Part shown: positions 25,542-37,354 of the stretch, piece after piece | How the letters are laid out: the number at the start of each line of letters is the position of its first letter | How positions within the stretch are numbered: position 1 is the stretch's first letter | From: Mercenaria mercenaria | Taxonomy: Eukaryota > Mollusca > Bivalvia > Venerida > Veneridae | Reading direction: 5' to 3' | Assembly: GCF_021730395.1 (NCBI RefSeq) | Contig: NC_069369.1 | Location: forward strand, 63,639,501 to 63,703,500 | DNA length: 64,000 nucleotides | Notes under the pieces: model-generated | The model's input: only the letters and a program-made list of their open reading frames with translations | Told to the model about the DNA's origin: nothing | The model's database searches: none | Translations under genes and position numbers: made by a program

Positions 25542-26046
25542 GTATACCGTTGGGAACATTGGTTCTAGATCAGTCATTTCTAGTTAGATTTAAAGGCCGT
25601 TGAATATTAAATTTAAGTTAAGGCTGCTGAAGTTAGATTTATACTTAAATAAGCTCATAACATCATATGATTATTTGCCTTTTATGGGGAGAGATATTTA
25701 TGAAAAGTCCATTGCAACCGCAATCAAAATAAAGCCGTGAAGTAGAATAGTATCAGTGTGCAAAATATACTTATAATTATGGTCCTTTGTTCTTTTTAAA
25801 CTGTAGACCAACAGGCATATTTTTAAACACCATTTCTGTACACATTTTCTTTTCACAGAGCTAACGGTAGTACAATATGCAAAAACGCCGTGCTTTTGAA
25901 ATCAAGTTTGCACCAACGCGAAAGCAGACTGTAACATATAGCTTCATTACATTTGATCCATATATTACACTTTCTTAAATCAAATTAAATTGTCAAACAC
26001 AACTGTCGCAAATAGACATTGTTGTTATTATGTATATTTTTTCAAG

Positions 26047-26181
26047 GTGCGTTTCTGATACCATATATTATATGCCTTGTCACGTGCGGTTTGCCGCTTT
26101 TCATCATGGAACTGGCTCTCGGACAATATATGAGTATTGGCAATGTGGAAACATGGGCTAGACTAATTCCAGCATTTAAAG
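26047..26181 (+). pseudogene. SLC6 pseudogene exon 2
   Basis: 135 bases, open, TM2: [17 protein letters not shown] then MELALGQY (Tyr of the Cl- site). Acceptor TTTTTTCAAG, donor AAAG|GTGGG. Confidence 0.92.
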
Positions 26182-26607
26182 GTGGGTCTTCAAAAGTTAT
26201 ACGTAAGAAAATTACAAGGAAAATATTCTACCTAAACATTTTGACAAATATTTTTCAGGAAAGCTTTTAAAATGGATAATGGCACATTCCGTTTAGTTTT
26301 TTTATGTGTTTGTATTTATTTTAAAATGTATCGTTTTGAAGACAGCACTAAATAGTTAGATGCAATCAGAAATAAAACTTTCTAGAAGTAGTGCACTTTA
26401 ATCAACCATATTTAATTTGCAAAAAAATGATTACTAGTAAATTAAATGTTCATTCTTTTTACAGAATGGAGACAGAAAATCTTTACGTCAACTTTTACAT
26501 ATGTACTTTGTATGATATGGCCTCTTCGTCTCGAAGCAATATTGCCCATTTTATTGACATATTTACTACTCACTAAAATATAATATAAAACTTAACTTTA
26601 CTTCCAG

Positions 26608-26753
26608 GAATAGGAATAGCATCGTTCATTGTTACTTTCCAAATGAACATCTACTATATCATAATCTTGGCTTGGGCTGCCTACTTTCTTGTCATGTCAT
26701 TTTCTTCAACGCTTCCATGGTCACATTGTAACAATGAGTGGAATACAGACAGG
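26608..26753 (+). pseudogene. SLC6 pseudogene exon 3 (frame-shifted)
   Basis: 146 bases against 145 in unit 2: one extra T in a T run after TM3 ([18 protein letters not shown]) throws the frame and leads to TAA before the donor. Confidence 0.9.
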
Positions 26754-27300
26754 TGAGTCAGATCTATAAGAACCAATGGAAGCATAGAATGCAACGAATG
26801 TTTAATATTCTAAAACAAAACAAAACATTAATCAACCAAAAAGTATGACTGGCATAGTGTAGTCCTGAACTGGGAAAAATACTTTTGGACTGCAATATTT
26901 TAATATTCACTGTTTAAGTAGGCTTAAATAAGGACTAGGAACCAATAGGAATAACCTGCAAACAGCAACATTTAGTATAGTTTAGTATAGTAAAATGGAA
27001 ACAATACATCTCACAATATAGGCCAGGGCCCAGTTTTTTTTAAAATGAAACCGACTGTGGGAAATAATAGTATGATGATTTCATATAACTGTAAATACTT
27101 TTAGTGTTTAATAGTACTAAAATGAAAATTTATAACCCTATAAGTTAATCGACCGTTAGACAAATCATATACATGTAGATCATTTTGAACAACTGGATGT
27201 GATGTTAAGATTTTAGAATTTTTAGTGTTTAAAATCCTTAACTCGTATACTCATTTTACTAAGTGTTTACTAAAATGTAAAACTGATACCCTATAAGTTA

Positions 27301-28231
27301 GAGTCACTGGACCTATGCTCGCCCAGGCACATGCTCGCCCACTTTTTATTTTGATGCCAGATTGTGTAATAAAGATGCAAACTTTTATCACATGTGTTGT
27401 TTATTTTTTGTACCCATTGTGTCCCACTTTCTGTCCTCACTTTTGAAGAGTTTCCGGTTCCAGTCAAGGTCGATAGCAGACGAAAATAAAAGTGAAAGTG
27501 AAACCAAAAGTGAAAGTGGCCAAAAAGAAACATGACTTAAAATAAATATTTTCAAAACCACTGGTTAAAAGCTGTTGCAAAACTAAAGGTTACACATAGT
27601 ATGAACTTCTTATGCTGTTTATTTTCAAACTATCAGACCAAATAATGATTTTATATCAGCAAATATTCGTCGACTCCGGGCTGTCAAAATTGTTTTCGAA
27701 ATGCTGCTTCCAGGGCAAAAACAATTACAGACAATTTTACCGTCATCTTTCACATCTAGTTTATTTAAATGTAATTAAAAATATGTTGTTGATGCAATTT
27801 TGTGATTCGTCTGCATCCTACCTATAAATTCTAGGCAAGAATGCTGCATCATTAGTTTTTACAGTAAATACGTTTTGATAACTTCTATTGTATAACTATC
27901 ATGCTTTTTGTGGAAGTGAATATGTTTTTGAGAATACTGATTGATTAGACTAAATGTTTATCATATCATTTAATACATAAATGGTTTTCTTTTAAAAATA
28001 TACCACTGGGCGAGCATGGGTCCTGTCCACCTGGAAGAACGATGAAAACAGTATAGTGGTGTTATGCCCGATTTTCAAAGTCCCGGATGTAAGTGTTTAC
28101 TATAAATTGGGTCATCTTAATGGGGCAATGCCTGGGTAGAACTAACGAGGCAAAGAAGTTTATATATAGTATTACAATAAAAATATTGCAATTTTAATGC
28201 CTTTTCTGGGCGAGGACTGGTCCAGTCAGTC
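27301..28231. mobile_element. TA-flanked non-autonomous DNA transposon (~930 bp)
   Basis: Ends GAGTCACTGGACC...GCTCGCCCAG and CTGGGCGAG...GGTCCAGTCAGTC are inverted repeats of ~26 bases with a few mismatches, flanked by TA on both sides. The matching intron of unit 2 (~55,160) has the empty site ATAAGTTATTTGTCC. A third copy of the end motif lies inside at ~28,004-28,030. No transposase frame is present. TA duplication suggests a Tc1/mariner-mobilised element. Confidence 0.87.
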
Positions 28232-28377
28232 TAATTGTCTACAAGCTTAATCACGTGTTTACATTTTGAACAACTGTATCATGGTAGACAGTGTGCCATC
28301 TCAAATTTGACAGGTTAAGTGAATGTCAGTTTTTAGAAATCTTGAACGTTAACATTGCAAAAATATTAAACTCATAT

Positions 28378-28588
28378 TAGCCGGGTCATGAGAAAACCAA
28401 CATAGTGCGTCCGCGCAGTCTAGTCAGGATCCATGCTGTTCGCTGTCAAAGCCTATTGCAATTAGAGAAACCGTAAGCGAACAGCATGGATCCTGACCAG
28501 ACTGCGCGGATGCAGGGATGCGCAGGCTGGTCTGGATCTATGCGGGTCGCAAACCCACTATGTTGGTTTTCTCATGGCGCGGCTCAAT
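28378..28588. mobile_element. Palindromic MITE, copy with shortened left arm
   Basis: Same family as 12,082-12,330: CATGAGAAAACCAACATAGTG at the left, CACTATGTTGGTTTTCTCATG at the right. The left arm lacks ~40 bases and the right arm has a small internal duplication (GATGCAGG). It is absent from the matching unit 2 intron. Confidence 0.85.
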
Positions 28589-28928
28589 TATAGGTAACGC
28601 GCATAATTACCTCTTACATACCAAACTTACATGAACAAACTATATAAGACACGTATATGGCCATATTGAAACAATAAATGGACCTTGGAAGCATGATCTT
28701 TAAAAAAAAAAATCCCAGTAATATCAATGTTTTGTTATTAATCAATATTTTTGTTCAGCTTTTGGATGCTTCCCTGCCGTCCGTCGCAAATGTAACGGGG
28801 GATGGGAAACACAAGTATAAAATAGTTTATTCAATTTGATTATTTATAATACGATCTATTTTCTAACTCAATTATTGAAATTGTTTCTACTACCTATGCT
28901 ACGTTTGCTTTTACGATATTTGTTCCAG

Positions 28929-29019
28929 ATGTTGTAACACCGATCATCAATGTTTCGTCAGTGCTGGTAAATGAATCAAGCAAAGGCAAGACAGTCGACG
29001 CGGTAATAGAGTTCTGGGA
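28929..29019 (+). pseudogene. SLC6 pseudogene exon 4 (14 bases short)
   Basis: 91 bases against 105 in unit 2. The missing 14 bases, at the 5' end, take away the second EL2 cysteine context and shift the frame. The NESS... [11 protein letters not shown] part is still readable. Acceptor TTGTTCCAG, donor GGGA|GTAAGA. Confidence 0.88.
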
Positions 29020-29580
29020 GTAAGATCACTAACTATTTTAAGTCTAATGAACAGTTTAGGCCAGAAAATCGATCGTTTTTTTTTTCTGTAGAAGTACACT
29101 GAAGATTTGTAAGTACAATGGGCATTTGTAAGCATATCCTTGTTAATTGAAAACGAAGGATTGTTGTTGTTGTTGTCGTTGTTGTTGATATAAACATATA
29201 ATGTGAGATCGAATGACAATTGCAATTAACATAATTATCATTAAAACATGCATTTTGAATAACAGTGTATGTTTGATAAAATCTATAAGAAGATCCTTTA
29301 AAATCATATAATGCAACAATTTATTTTTAAAGCAAAATAATAGTAGACCCGGTTTGATTGAGTCCGTTCATGACTGTTCATGAGAATTATTGGAACGCAA
29401 CACCCCTCACGCCCCCTAGCAGCACTGGCTTAAGTTTGTTTTTCTATTGACCAATTGGCAACGAAATAGACATAAATACCTTTATGCATGCTAGATTCTA
29501 GCCCCAGATATAATGTGAGAACCACGGTACCTAATGCGAAAATATACTAGCCCATTTTGATCGAGCATTTCTCATTTAAC

Positions 29581-29865
29581 CAGCCCGCTCAACCCAATAG
29601 GGAGAACGCAGATTTTCAGATCGTGAGTTCCATACCCGGGCCAGGCATATGTTCTCTGTGACGATTGATAAACGACATTGTGCCTGAAATCATTCGTCCT
29701 CAGCCTCTGATTCATGTTCAGAAATTGGCAGTTACTTGTGAAAAAACAGGTTGGTACTTGCATAGAATCAAAGAACCCTGGTTAGGTTAACTGTTCGCTT
29801 GGTACAGAATCCAGGAACACTGGTTATTTCAACTGCCCGCTGTTGGCCTAAACCCAAGACAAACA
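29581..29865 (+). repeat. tRNA-derived SINE shared by both units
   Basis: Head CAGCCCGCTCAACCCAATAGGG and GATCGTGAGTTCCAT, body and tail as in the 5.96-kb element but on the other strand. The same SINE stands in the same intron of unit 2 (56,170-56,405), so it predates the duplication. Confidence 0.85.
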
Positions 29866-30193
29866 ATTCTTCAGAGATACTATGCGTATTTTATGATTTC
29901 GACATAATTATAGGAACTTTGGATGATCTTCCCTGTTGAACTTCCCGGCGACATGACCGTGTGCACATGAAGAAGAAGCGTAAACAGGCAAACAAAAACA
30001 GACTGTGCAGTATTTACAGTTATACGTTAAAATCGAACTGGGCGATGAAAGTCATCTTAAACGCTTCTAATATGTGAACTCCCATGGTACACATTTGTTG
30101 TTATTAAATCTTTAAAAATCACACTGCATATCTATGCTGCTAATACACATTTCAGTGTATATTTCAATTTTGTCATCATCTTGTTTATTACAG

Positions 30194-30326
30194 GAGAAAG
30201 GTTCTACATATTTCCAGTGGTATCGACGAGCCGGGAAGCATAGTTTGGGAGTTGGCTGTATCCTTACTCGTTATCTGGATATTAGTATAGTTCTGTGTTT
30301 GTAGAGGTGTCAGAGTGAGCGGAAAG
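30194..30326 (+). pseudogene. SLC6 pseudogene exon 5 (in-frame stop)
   Basis: 133 bases as in unit 2, encoding the end of EL2 and TM4. TAG at 30,288-30,290 stands where unit 2 has TAT (Tyr). Acceptor TTATTACAG, donor AAAG|GTACC. Confidence 0.92.
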
Positions 30327-30814
30327 GTACCAACAACTGACAATAACTTGATTTTTACATGTAACTGAAAGCTGTATTTAAATGATATTAGCACATCAAT
30401 TCACTGAAGAAAAACAAAACGATCGAACTGACAGACATAAACCTATAAAGAGATCATTAAAATGCATAAAACACTAAAACCAAGCAAAATGATACCAGAC
30501 TTGGTTCAATTGTTCCAGTTCAAAAGAGATATGCAACCTTAAAAGAATAAATATCGCAGCGTGTCTGTAAAAGGGAAATTTATTTTACATGTGATCGAAC
30601 TAAACTTCAGCAGGAACACAGGATTTTGCATTTTTCCGCTACTCGTGAACATACTTCACTCGATGAAAAATATATTGATCGGATTATCTAGATTGTTTAA
30701 AATCTTAAAATAAGCCATTGCTCCACTCAAGGTATGTTTCCTGACTATAACTCTGTACAGAATATCAATAAGGTTCTTTGCCAGTTATATAACAAAGTAA
30801 TAATTAATCAAAAT

Positions 30815-31075
30815 TACGCATTCGTGAGGTGTGGGGTTCAACATCACACCAACATAATTACGTCAGATGGCGTCTTTCTCGTAGCTATTCATGGAGGTGG
30901 AAGACCCAAGACCCTAGGTACCTCCAAGCAATATTTAGGCTCTGGTGGAATTCTGGGTAGAGCCACAGACCTAGAATGTTTGTCCATTTGAAAGAAGTCT
31001 AAAACCAAGCGAAGGTTCGAAACGAATTTGGTTAGGAGCTAATGTTTTGAAGTCAACTACCTAAACTACTCGGCT
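30815..31075 (-). repeat. tRNA-derived SINE, second family, shared by both units
   Basis: Reverse orientation: the inverted tail GTTCAACATCACACC and the inverted body (GCAATATTTAGGCTC) match 57,760-57,985 at the same place in unit 2. Confidence 0.7.
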
Positions 31076-31414
31076 ACAAAGAACCGAAAGAGATCAGGAA
31101 TGGTAGATACACTGTAAAATTTAGAATGAGAAATACAACATAATTTTTGTTACATAGTAATATGGCGACGTATACAGTATATGGTGAATGGCGACACTAT
31201 CTGACACTATCACGAACGAGCACATTTGCAATAATTTGTAATAACATAAATTCAAGCATTGACCTCGAGGTCAACAAACAGAAGTAATCGACAACATAAG
31301 CCTACTATGTATGAAATCAAATGAAAACAGTCTTCGAGTAATATCAGCATCTTAAAATTCTCTTTAGATTACATGTGTAAATGCCTAGTTACATATGACC
31401 GAAACTCTTTTTTT

Positions 31415-33012
31415 ATCCTCCCGCCAAAGGCGAAGGGGATATTAGAAATGCTCTCCGTGCGTGCGTGCGTGCTTGCGTCCGTCCGTCTGTCCGTCCGTCC
31501 GTCCGCAACGATCTTTGTCCGAAGCATAACTTCAAAAGTACTGGGGGGATTTTCTTTAAACTTCATACACTGATAGAACACATTGGGAGGAAGTGCAGTG
31601 TGCAAGAACAATAACTCTACCTTTCCTATTTTTTGAGTTATTCCCAATTATCTTATTTTCTTAAAAAATTTTGTCCGGAGCATAACTCCAAAAGTACTGG
31701 AGGGATTTTCTTCAAACTTCATACACTGATAGAACATATTGGGAAGAAGTGCAGTGTGCAAGAACAATAACTCTACCTGCCTATTTTTCTGAGTTATTCC
31801 CCTTTATCTTATTTTCTTAAAAAAATTTGTCCGGAGCATAACTCCAAAAGTAATGGAGGGATTTTCTTCATACTTCATACACTGACAGAACACATTGGGA
31901 GAAAGTGCAGTGTGCAAGAACAATAACTCTGCCTTGCCTACTTTTTTAATTATTCCCCATTATCATATTTTCTTTAAAAAAATTGTCCGTATCTTCTTCA
32001 TGTATGGAGGGATTTTATTATATCTTGGCACAAATGTTCACCACCACGAGGCTGAGTGTCCCGCGCAAGAACCAGGTCCCTAGATCTAAGGTCAAGGTCA
32101 CACTTAGAGGCCAAAGTCAGATACAAGAATAACTTTGTCCGAAGCATTTCTTCTTCATGCATGGAGGGATTTTGATGTAACTTGGCACAATTATACACCA
32201 TCATGAGACGAAGTGTCATGCGCAGTTCCCTTCTTTAGAGTTACTTCCCTTTGTTGTTACTTTAAATAGCTTTTATTGTAACTTTTTCATTACTAGTCAT
32301 AGGGAAAAATCGAGACCACTTTTCTGTAGTACAACATGCATGCTACATCCAAGTTTGAGGTGTATTTTGACCAATCTCTACCTGGTAAATATTTTTGTGT
32401 GGACTTACAATTTTTTTTTTTTTTTTTTTTTTAAAGATTAACTTCCCTTAGTTGTTACTATAAATAACTTATATTGTAACATTTTTATAATTGACCGTAG
32501 GGATAAAACAAGACCACTTTTCTTTGGTACAACATAGATGTTACTTTCCAATTTTAGGTGTATTTTAAGGTATCTCTACCTGGTAAGGAGTTTTTTTTGT
32601 GGACTTAGAAAAAAAAAGACTTACAATGATTACTAAACAACCACAAAATTAAAATTCCATTTGCAAATACAGCTGCTAGAGTAAAGAAATTTGCTGTGAC
32701 GGGCGTATATTGTGACATTCTGGCACTCTTGTTCCCTGTTAGCTTTCCATTCGTTCTTTTTACAATAGCCATATAGAAAAACATCATAGCTATAATGTTC
32801 ATGAAAATTAATAAAATTTAGCAGTAAACCACCTCACCACTGACTTATCCTATCTTCCACATCTTTAAAACCCCTGATGCGGACCACAACTAAACGGTTC
32901 TTCAAAGCTTTCCCCAAAATTAATACTTTCAGACACTAACTTGCCAGGAACTTTAGCCTTCAATTATAATTTGCCCGGCGGGGGGATTAGCCATGTCTAA
33001 CATGGCTCTTGT
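31415..33012 (+). repeat. Repeat block replacing SLC6 exons 6-8 in unit 1
   Basis: It opens with CCGCCAAAGGCGAAGGGGAT and a (GTCC)n run, then has about four to five degenerate tandem copies of a ~156-base unit starting TTTGTCCGGAGCATAACTCC (from ~31,515, 31,671, 31,826, 31,983 and 32,127). After this comes a ~190-base unit (TTACTTCCCTTTGTTGTTAC) twice, a poly-T, and the end GATTAGCCATGTCTAACATGG. No transposase is visible. Unit 2 has ~1.9 kb of gene sequence in this place (plus its own Tc1 insertion). Confidence 0.8.
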
Positions 33013-33053
33013 TTTTTTTTTGTAATGAATAACAATGTAATTTTCCTCAACAG

Positions 33054-33166
33054 GTCCCGGTTTAGTGTTTATTGCCTATCCTAAAGCGATCACGGAGATG
33101 CCGATATCACCTCTATGGGCTGTACTTTTCTTCTTAATGATATTGCGTGTTGGGTTTGACAGTCAG
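33054..33166 (+). pseudogene. SLC6 pseudogene exon 9
   Basis: 113 bases as in unit 2: [20 protein letters not shown], then TM8 to GFDSQ. Leu becomes Arg in TM8. Acceptor CTCAACAG, donor CAG|GTGAG. It directly follows exon 5 in this unit; exons 6-8 are gone. Confidence 0.92.
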
Positions 33167-33934
33167 GTGAGTTTATTTACTGTAATGTCACGGTAGCAAG
33201 CACTCTTAACTAAACTTCTTTTCAGAAACTTAATAGTCTGTCTGCTATTATTCTTCTTGGTTGCATTCTATGCTTCCAAAGGATCTTTTCACAGATTTTA
33301 TTAACTATCGCAACAGCAATCTGAAAATGCCGTGTGGCGTGTGCAAAAAGTCTCCCCATACTTTCATTTAGTGTTGTCCTTTGGGATCATGGAATCCATT
33401 CAAAAGATGTGGAAGAGAGTTCTGTTTAAGCCGGTGCTAGGAGCGAGAGAGGTGTTGCATATTTCATTACTTCTCATGAACCAAGGCTGCTATTATTTTG
33501 CTTGGTTTGCACTCTATGCATATCTAAGGATATCTTTACAGATTGTATTTATTTTGTCCATTGCGGCTGTTTTTGTGGACGTAAATTGTATTACCTACTT
33601 AAGTAAATGTAATCTCAGATAATTGTCACAGGTTTGCATACTGGATATAAATAGCTGAAAGTATGAAATTAATTTAAATGAATATTTTGTTTAATTATAT
33701 CCCTTATATTGTTGATTTTATCTTACTCAGTCATGGTATGTTACACAGTTATAAAATTGTTCTGATTATAATTGAAGCATTACATGTGTGTGAACTAAAT
33801 GAAATTCAGATAAATAATAACTACGATCCGATCGTTAGTTTTGCATTCATCTGAAGGTTAAGACTAGTCTTATTTCGCCGAGATTCGTGATTTCGAAAAT
33901 ACAATTGTATCTTATGAATCTTGTCTATGTAATG
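33167..33934. other. SLC6 pseudogene intron between exons 9 and 10, with an unclassified repeat
   Basis: Two related stretches (~33,245-33,290 and ~33,375-33,550) share CATTCTATGCTTCCAAAGGA-like and TTGGGATCATGGAA phrases, which also occur at ~51,225-51,300 in unit 2. A 96-codon frame at 33,332-33,622 lies over it and is not recognised. Confidence 0.45.
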
Positions 33935-34071
33935 TTTGTAGATATGGAAGCATTTTTGGCGCCGATTATAGACGCTTTTCCAAATTATTTGTACGGAAGA
34001 GAAATAGAATGATTCTTTCTGCAGTTTACTGTGTAGTTACTTATTTACTTGGACTATCGATGCTAACAGAG
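33935..34071 (+). pseudogene. SLC6 pseudogene exon 10 (lost acceptor, frame-shifted)
   Basis: 137 bases against 138. The base pair before the exon is TG where unit 2 has AG, so the acceptor is lost, and one base is missing after NYLY so that a TGA follows within a few codons. Donor CAGAG|GTATTT is kept. Confidence 0.9.
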
Positions 34072-34377
34072 GTATTTTATTACTCTGTTTCCTTAGATTT
34101 TACAGGAGTAGAAATTTAATACCGATAATCAGTATATCATTTGATTTAGTTTTCAGTTATTTAATTTATTTCACACCTATACATTTGCCTGTAAGAACTG
34201 CTACATATGGACTCGAATACATGCCTCGTCCTTGATATGTTTTAGAATCCAACATGAAAGAAAACCTGAAGTTCAATCATAAATGAAATCAGTATTGTAA
34301 ATTACTATAAAAACTGACTTGCATAATTACTTTCTTTAATTCTCAACTATTCTTTGTTGACCTTTTTCTGTATGCAG

Positions 34378-34480
34378 GGTGGAATGTATGTGTTTCAACT
34401 CTTTGACTACTATTGTGTCAGTGGATTCGTCATGTTGTGGATTTGCTTCTTTGAGGCAGTTGTTGTCTCATGGGTGTTTG
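34378..34480 (+). pseudogene. SLC6 pseudogene exon 11
   Basis: 103 bases as in unit 2: [12 protein letters not shown], then TM10 [16 protein letters not shown]. Acceptor CTGTATGCAG, donor TTTG|GTATAT. Confidence 0.92.
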
Positions 34481-34752
34481 GTATATATATATATTCTAAA
34501 ACATAATTTATACTGTTACTAATAATAAATATTAGTTCTACCTAGAACAAGAGCATTTAATATAAATTTATAGTAAGTCTATATTCTGTATGAAATTGTC
34601 CTTGAAAAGAAACAAAGTTATTTGATGCAATGTTATCAAAAACTTACTGCAGGATATTTGAAGCGAATCGCATCCAGATCTAAAATACCATTTTGATAAA
34701 TGGACCTGTTACAGAGTCTGCAATGTTTGTTTTGTGCTACAAACATGGTTTG

Positions 34753-34998
34753 AGCCTCCGTGGCCGAGTTGCTATGTTAGCTTACTTTCAGTCCTCCGGG
34801 CTGTAGAATCGAAACCTCACTTGGTGTGTAGAAGTTATTATGTGAAGAAGCCTTCAAAACTGGCTTGCTGACAATCGCCGTCTGAAATAATACTTCGAGA
34901 AAATCCTCTAGACTTCATCCAGTACTAAAAAGAACGGAAAAATTATCATACGTCAAATAATTGTGACGGTGTGACCTTAAATCCGACTAAAACAAATG
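34753..34998 (+). repeat. tRNA-derived SINE, second family, shared by both units
   Basis: Head GCCTCCGTGGCCGAGTTGCT is like the start of a Leu/Ser-type tRNA; the body and the end GGTGTGACCTTAAATCCGAC match the other copies. Unit 2 has it at 63,537-63,790. Confidence 0.8.
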
Positions 34999-35313
34999 TA
35001 AAGCAAACATTTCACTTCCTTTTACATAACAACTTTATTTAGTTACATGGTCTCTCCCTCCTTTCCGGTGTCACTGTTGTTTTTAAGTTCGAAATTCCTG
35101 TTATTTATAGAGTTTCCATTTAAGATACACAATTCACCTAGTATAAAATACCAAAAGTGCAGACATGCCCGATAAACTCTATACATATATGTATAAAGCC
35201 TTCAAAGCCGTCAAAACCTTCATAAGCTGATGCATTGCATAAAAACCGACGAAGGAGCTGATTTTTTCCTTGGAGGAAAAGTAATATGCTTCAGTATTTC
35301 AACATTCTTTCAG

Positions 35314-35400
35314 GACAGGAACGTTTCCAGGAAGCAGCTGAGCTGATGATAGGACTGGTTTTTTATATGTTGGAAATATATCATATCAATCATAACCTCT
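35314..35400 (+). pseudogene. SLC6 pseudogene exon 12 (probable)
   Basis: The frame continues from exon 11 as GQERFQEAAELMIG, like the IL5 motif of SLC6 proteins, and in another frame CWKYIISIITS, like the start of TM11. The expected residues between the two are missing, so it is shortened and out of frame. Donor CCTCT|GTATG. Unit 2 does not reach this exon inside the window. Confidence 0.7.
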
Positions 35401-36023
35401 GTATGTTTACGCTATTGTATTTTCTGAAATGAGTTTCTTTTAAGTTATAACTTGTTGCGACAACATTGTTTCCAAATTTAAAGAAGCAAATTTTAATTTC
35501 ATACAATTGCAGGTAAGAGATGCAATGTGTGCTCTAGTTAGTATCTGTTTACTGTTTTGCGAGTCTAACAGTTCGCTATTTTGAGACTAGAATCAGTTCA
35601 GGTAAAGATAAATATTTTGAGGATATACGTCATACTTACGATATATGTTTGGCTAGTTTTAAATTAGTAACTCTCGCCTTTTCGAGAACTAGAATCTGTT
35701 TTCGTGAATACACTTAGCAAAATGTTTCTGATTTTCAGCTATAACCACCCATTTCTCATTACACAACAGCCTAAAACAGAAGTAATTCAGCTAAGTTAGA
35801 ATATTAGAATATCATGATAAATTCTTTTGATTTCAACAGTTGAACATCTAATTGACGCAACTTCATATTTCGTGGTATGTACATATGTACTAAGTGATAT
35901 GTGATATACATATGTTCTATACAACTAACGTCAATATTTAAAAACTAAAGCTTCAATTAATAGAAACGATGTTAGTTTACCTCATTTTAGCAGCTCTTAA
36001 ATTCAGTTTGTTTTTATTTTCAG

Positions 36024-36194
36024 GCGATATTTATATTCTCCGTAGTCTCATTTACACCGCTAACTTATGGAAAGACATATATCTATCTTAGATGGGCTCA
36101 GGCAATTGGGTTTTGTATGGCTCTTGTGTCAATGAGATGTATCCCTGTGGCATTCATATACACGCTAATAACTACGAGGGGAACACTGCGACAG
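36024..36194 (+). pseudogene. SLC6 pseudogene exon 13
   Basis: 171 bases, open: AIFIFSVVSFTPLTYGKTY (TM11 end), TM12 and TLITTRGTLRQ. Acceptor TTATTTTCAG, donor CAG|GTACC. Pieces of its 3' end recur at 37.1-37.35 kb. Confidence 0.9.
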
Positions 36195-36522
36195 GTACCG
36201 TGCAGCTTTAGTATTAATAAATTGCATACAAGTAGTCTTTCTATAGACACAAATTAATAAATAGTAGGGCTGGTACTGTTTGGTTATATGTTCCCGTAGA
36301 TTGCATTATGATACACTAATAACTAAAAGCGAAACACAACATAAAGTAACATATGGCTCTCGGAATAAAATGTGTGTTTTAAAAGTTTGTAGTTTTTCAT
36401 AAACAATGTATTAATTAATTGTTCGTTAAGTTTAATTAGATTTTATAATATACGTGATTAATTATACTGCAATGGGAATCGGCCCGATACTTTATGACTT
36501 TTTCTTAAAGGGAACAGTTTGT

Positions 36523-36775
36523 TTGTTTGTTTGTTTTGGGTTTAACGCCGTTTTTTCAACAGTATTTCAGTCATGCAACGGCGGGCAGTTAACCTAACCA
36601 GTGTTCCTGGATTCTGTACAAATACAAACCTGTTCTCCGCAAGTAACTGCCAATTTCCCCACATGAATCAGAGGTGGAGGACTAATGATTTCAGACACAA
36701 TGTCGTTTATCAAATAGTCACGAAGAACATACGCTCCGCCCGAGGATCGAACTCACGACCCACTAAGACTGTTGT
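36523..36775 (-). repeat. tRNA-derived SINE, first family, head truncated
   Basis: On the minus strand it is like the 5.96-kb element, with a GTTTGTTTG tail stretch at the left and the B-box part GGTCGTGAGTTCGATCC at the right; the A-box part is missing. Confidence 0.85.
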
Positions 36776-36889
36776 AGGCTGCTTGTGATTGTATGGTTTT
36801 CTGTATTTTGCATATATTTGTAGACTAAGTGTTTTTATTGTTGGATGTTTTCAGCAACCCGTCTACGATATTTTCCGTTGCGGCTTCTT

Positions 36890-37075
36890 TCGTTGTTGGC
36901 CTACTTTTAATTATTCATTTGAGGAAGCCATCAAGCTGACTTATGGAAGGTTGATTGTTCTAACATGGTGCCCGTCCGTGAGGAAATAATGCACGGAGGG
37001 TCACCTGGGGTCTTTTTCCACCAACAGCTGGAAAATAGCCGTATTGCCTATAATTGTGTCGGTGCGATGCTTACC
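36890..37075 (+). repeat. SINE body fragment, second family
   Basis: GAGGAAGCCATCAAGCTGAC, the GAGGAAATAATGCACGGAGG core and the end GTGTCGGTGCGATGC match the family; the head is missing. A run of C followed by A (37,072-37,119) comes after. Confidence 0.7.
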
Positions 37076-37119
37076 CCCCCCCCCCCCCCCACCCCCACCC
37101 ACCCCCCTCAAAAAAAAAG

Positions 37120-37354
37120 AGCACTGCTACAAGTACTGTATAGCTAGTTCATCAATGGGTTGTTTTCCCGTAGTTTTCATGAATACGGTAATAACTACAA
37201 GGGAAACACTCAGACACGTACTGTATAGCCAGTTCATAAATGGGTTGTGTCCCTAATACATGTATTTACAAGGGAAACACTGCGACAATTACTGTATAGC
37301 AAGTTCATCAATATGTTGTGTCCCTGTAATGTACATGTATACGCTAATAACTAC
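37120..37354 (+). repeat. Tandem array derived from the tail of SLC6 exon 13
   Basis: Three imperfect units of ~65-85 bases carry TTCATCAATGGGTTGTGTCC, ACGCTAATAACTACA and GGGAAACACTGCGACA followed by TACTGTATAGC. These match the 3' part of exon 13 and the first bases of its intron (about 36,125-36,210), including the donor position. It is a partial duplication of exon end plus donor, not a new exon. Confidence 0.75.

Noticed and set aside
31440-31510. GTCC/GTGC-rich run as a CpG-type promoter
   Set aside because: It is a simple tandem repeat within a dispersed element, with no gene start beside it.
33935-34071. Use of the downstream AG (TTTGTAG|ATATGG) as a rescue acceptor for pseudogene exon 10
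   Set aside because: The exon still has a one-base loss and an early stop, so an alternative acceptor does not restore a transporter frame.
36965-37256. Two open frames with a proline run
   Set aside because: They run through a poly-C stretch and SINE/exon-tail repeats; no gene context.
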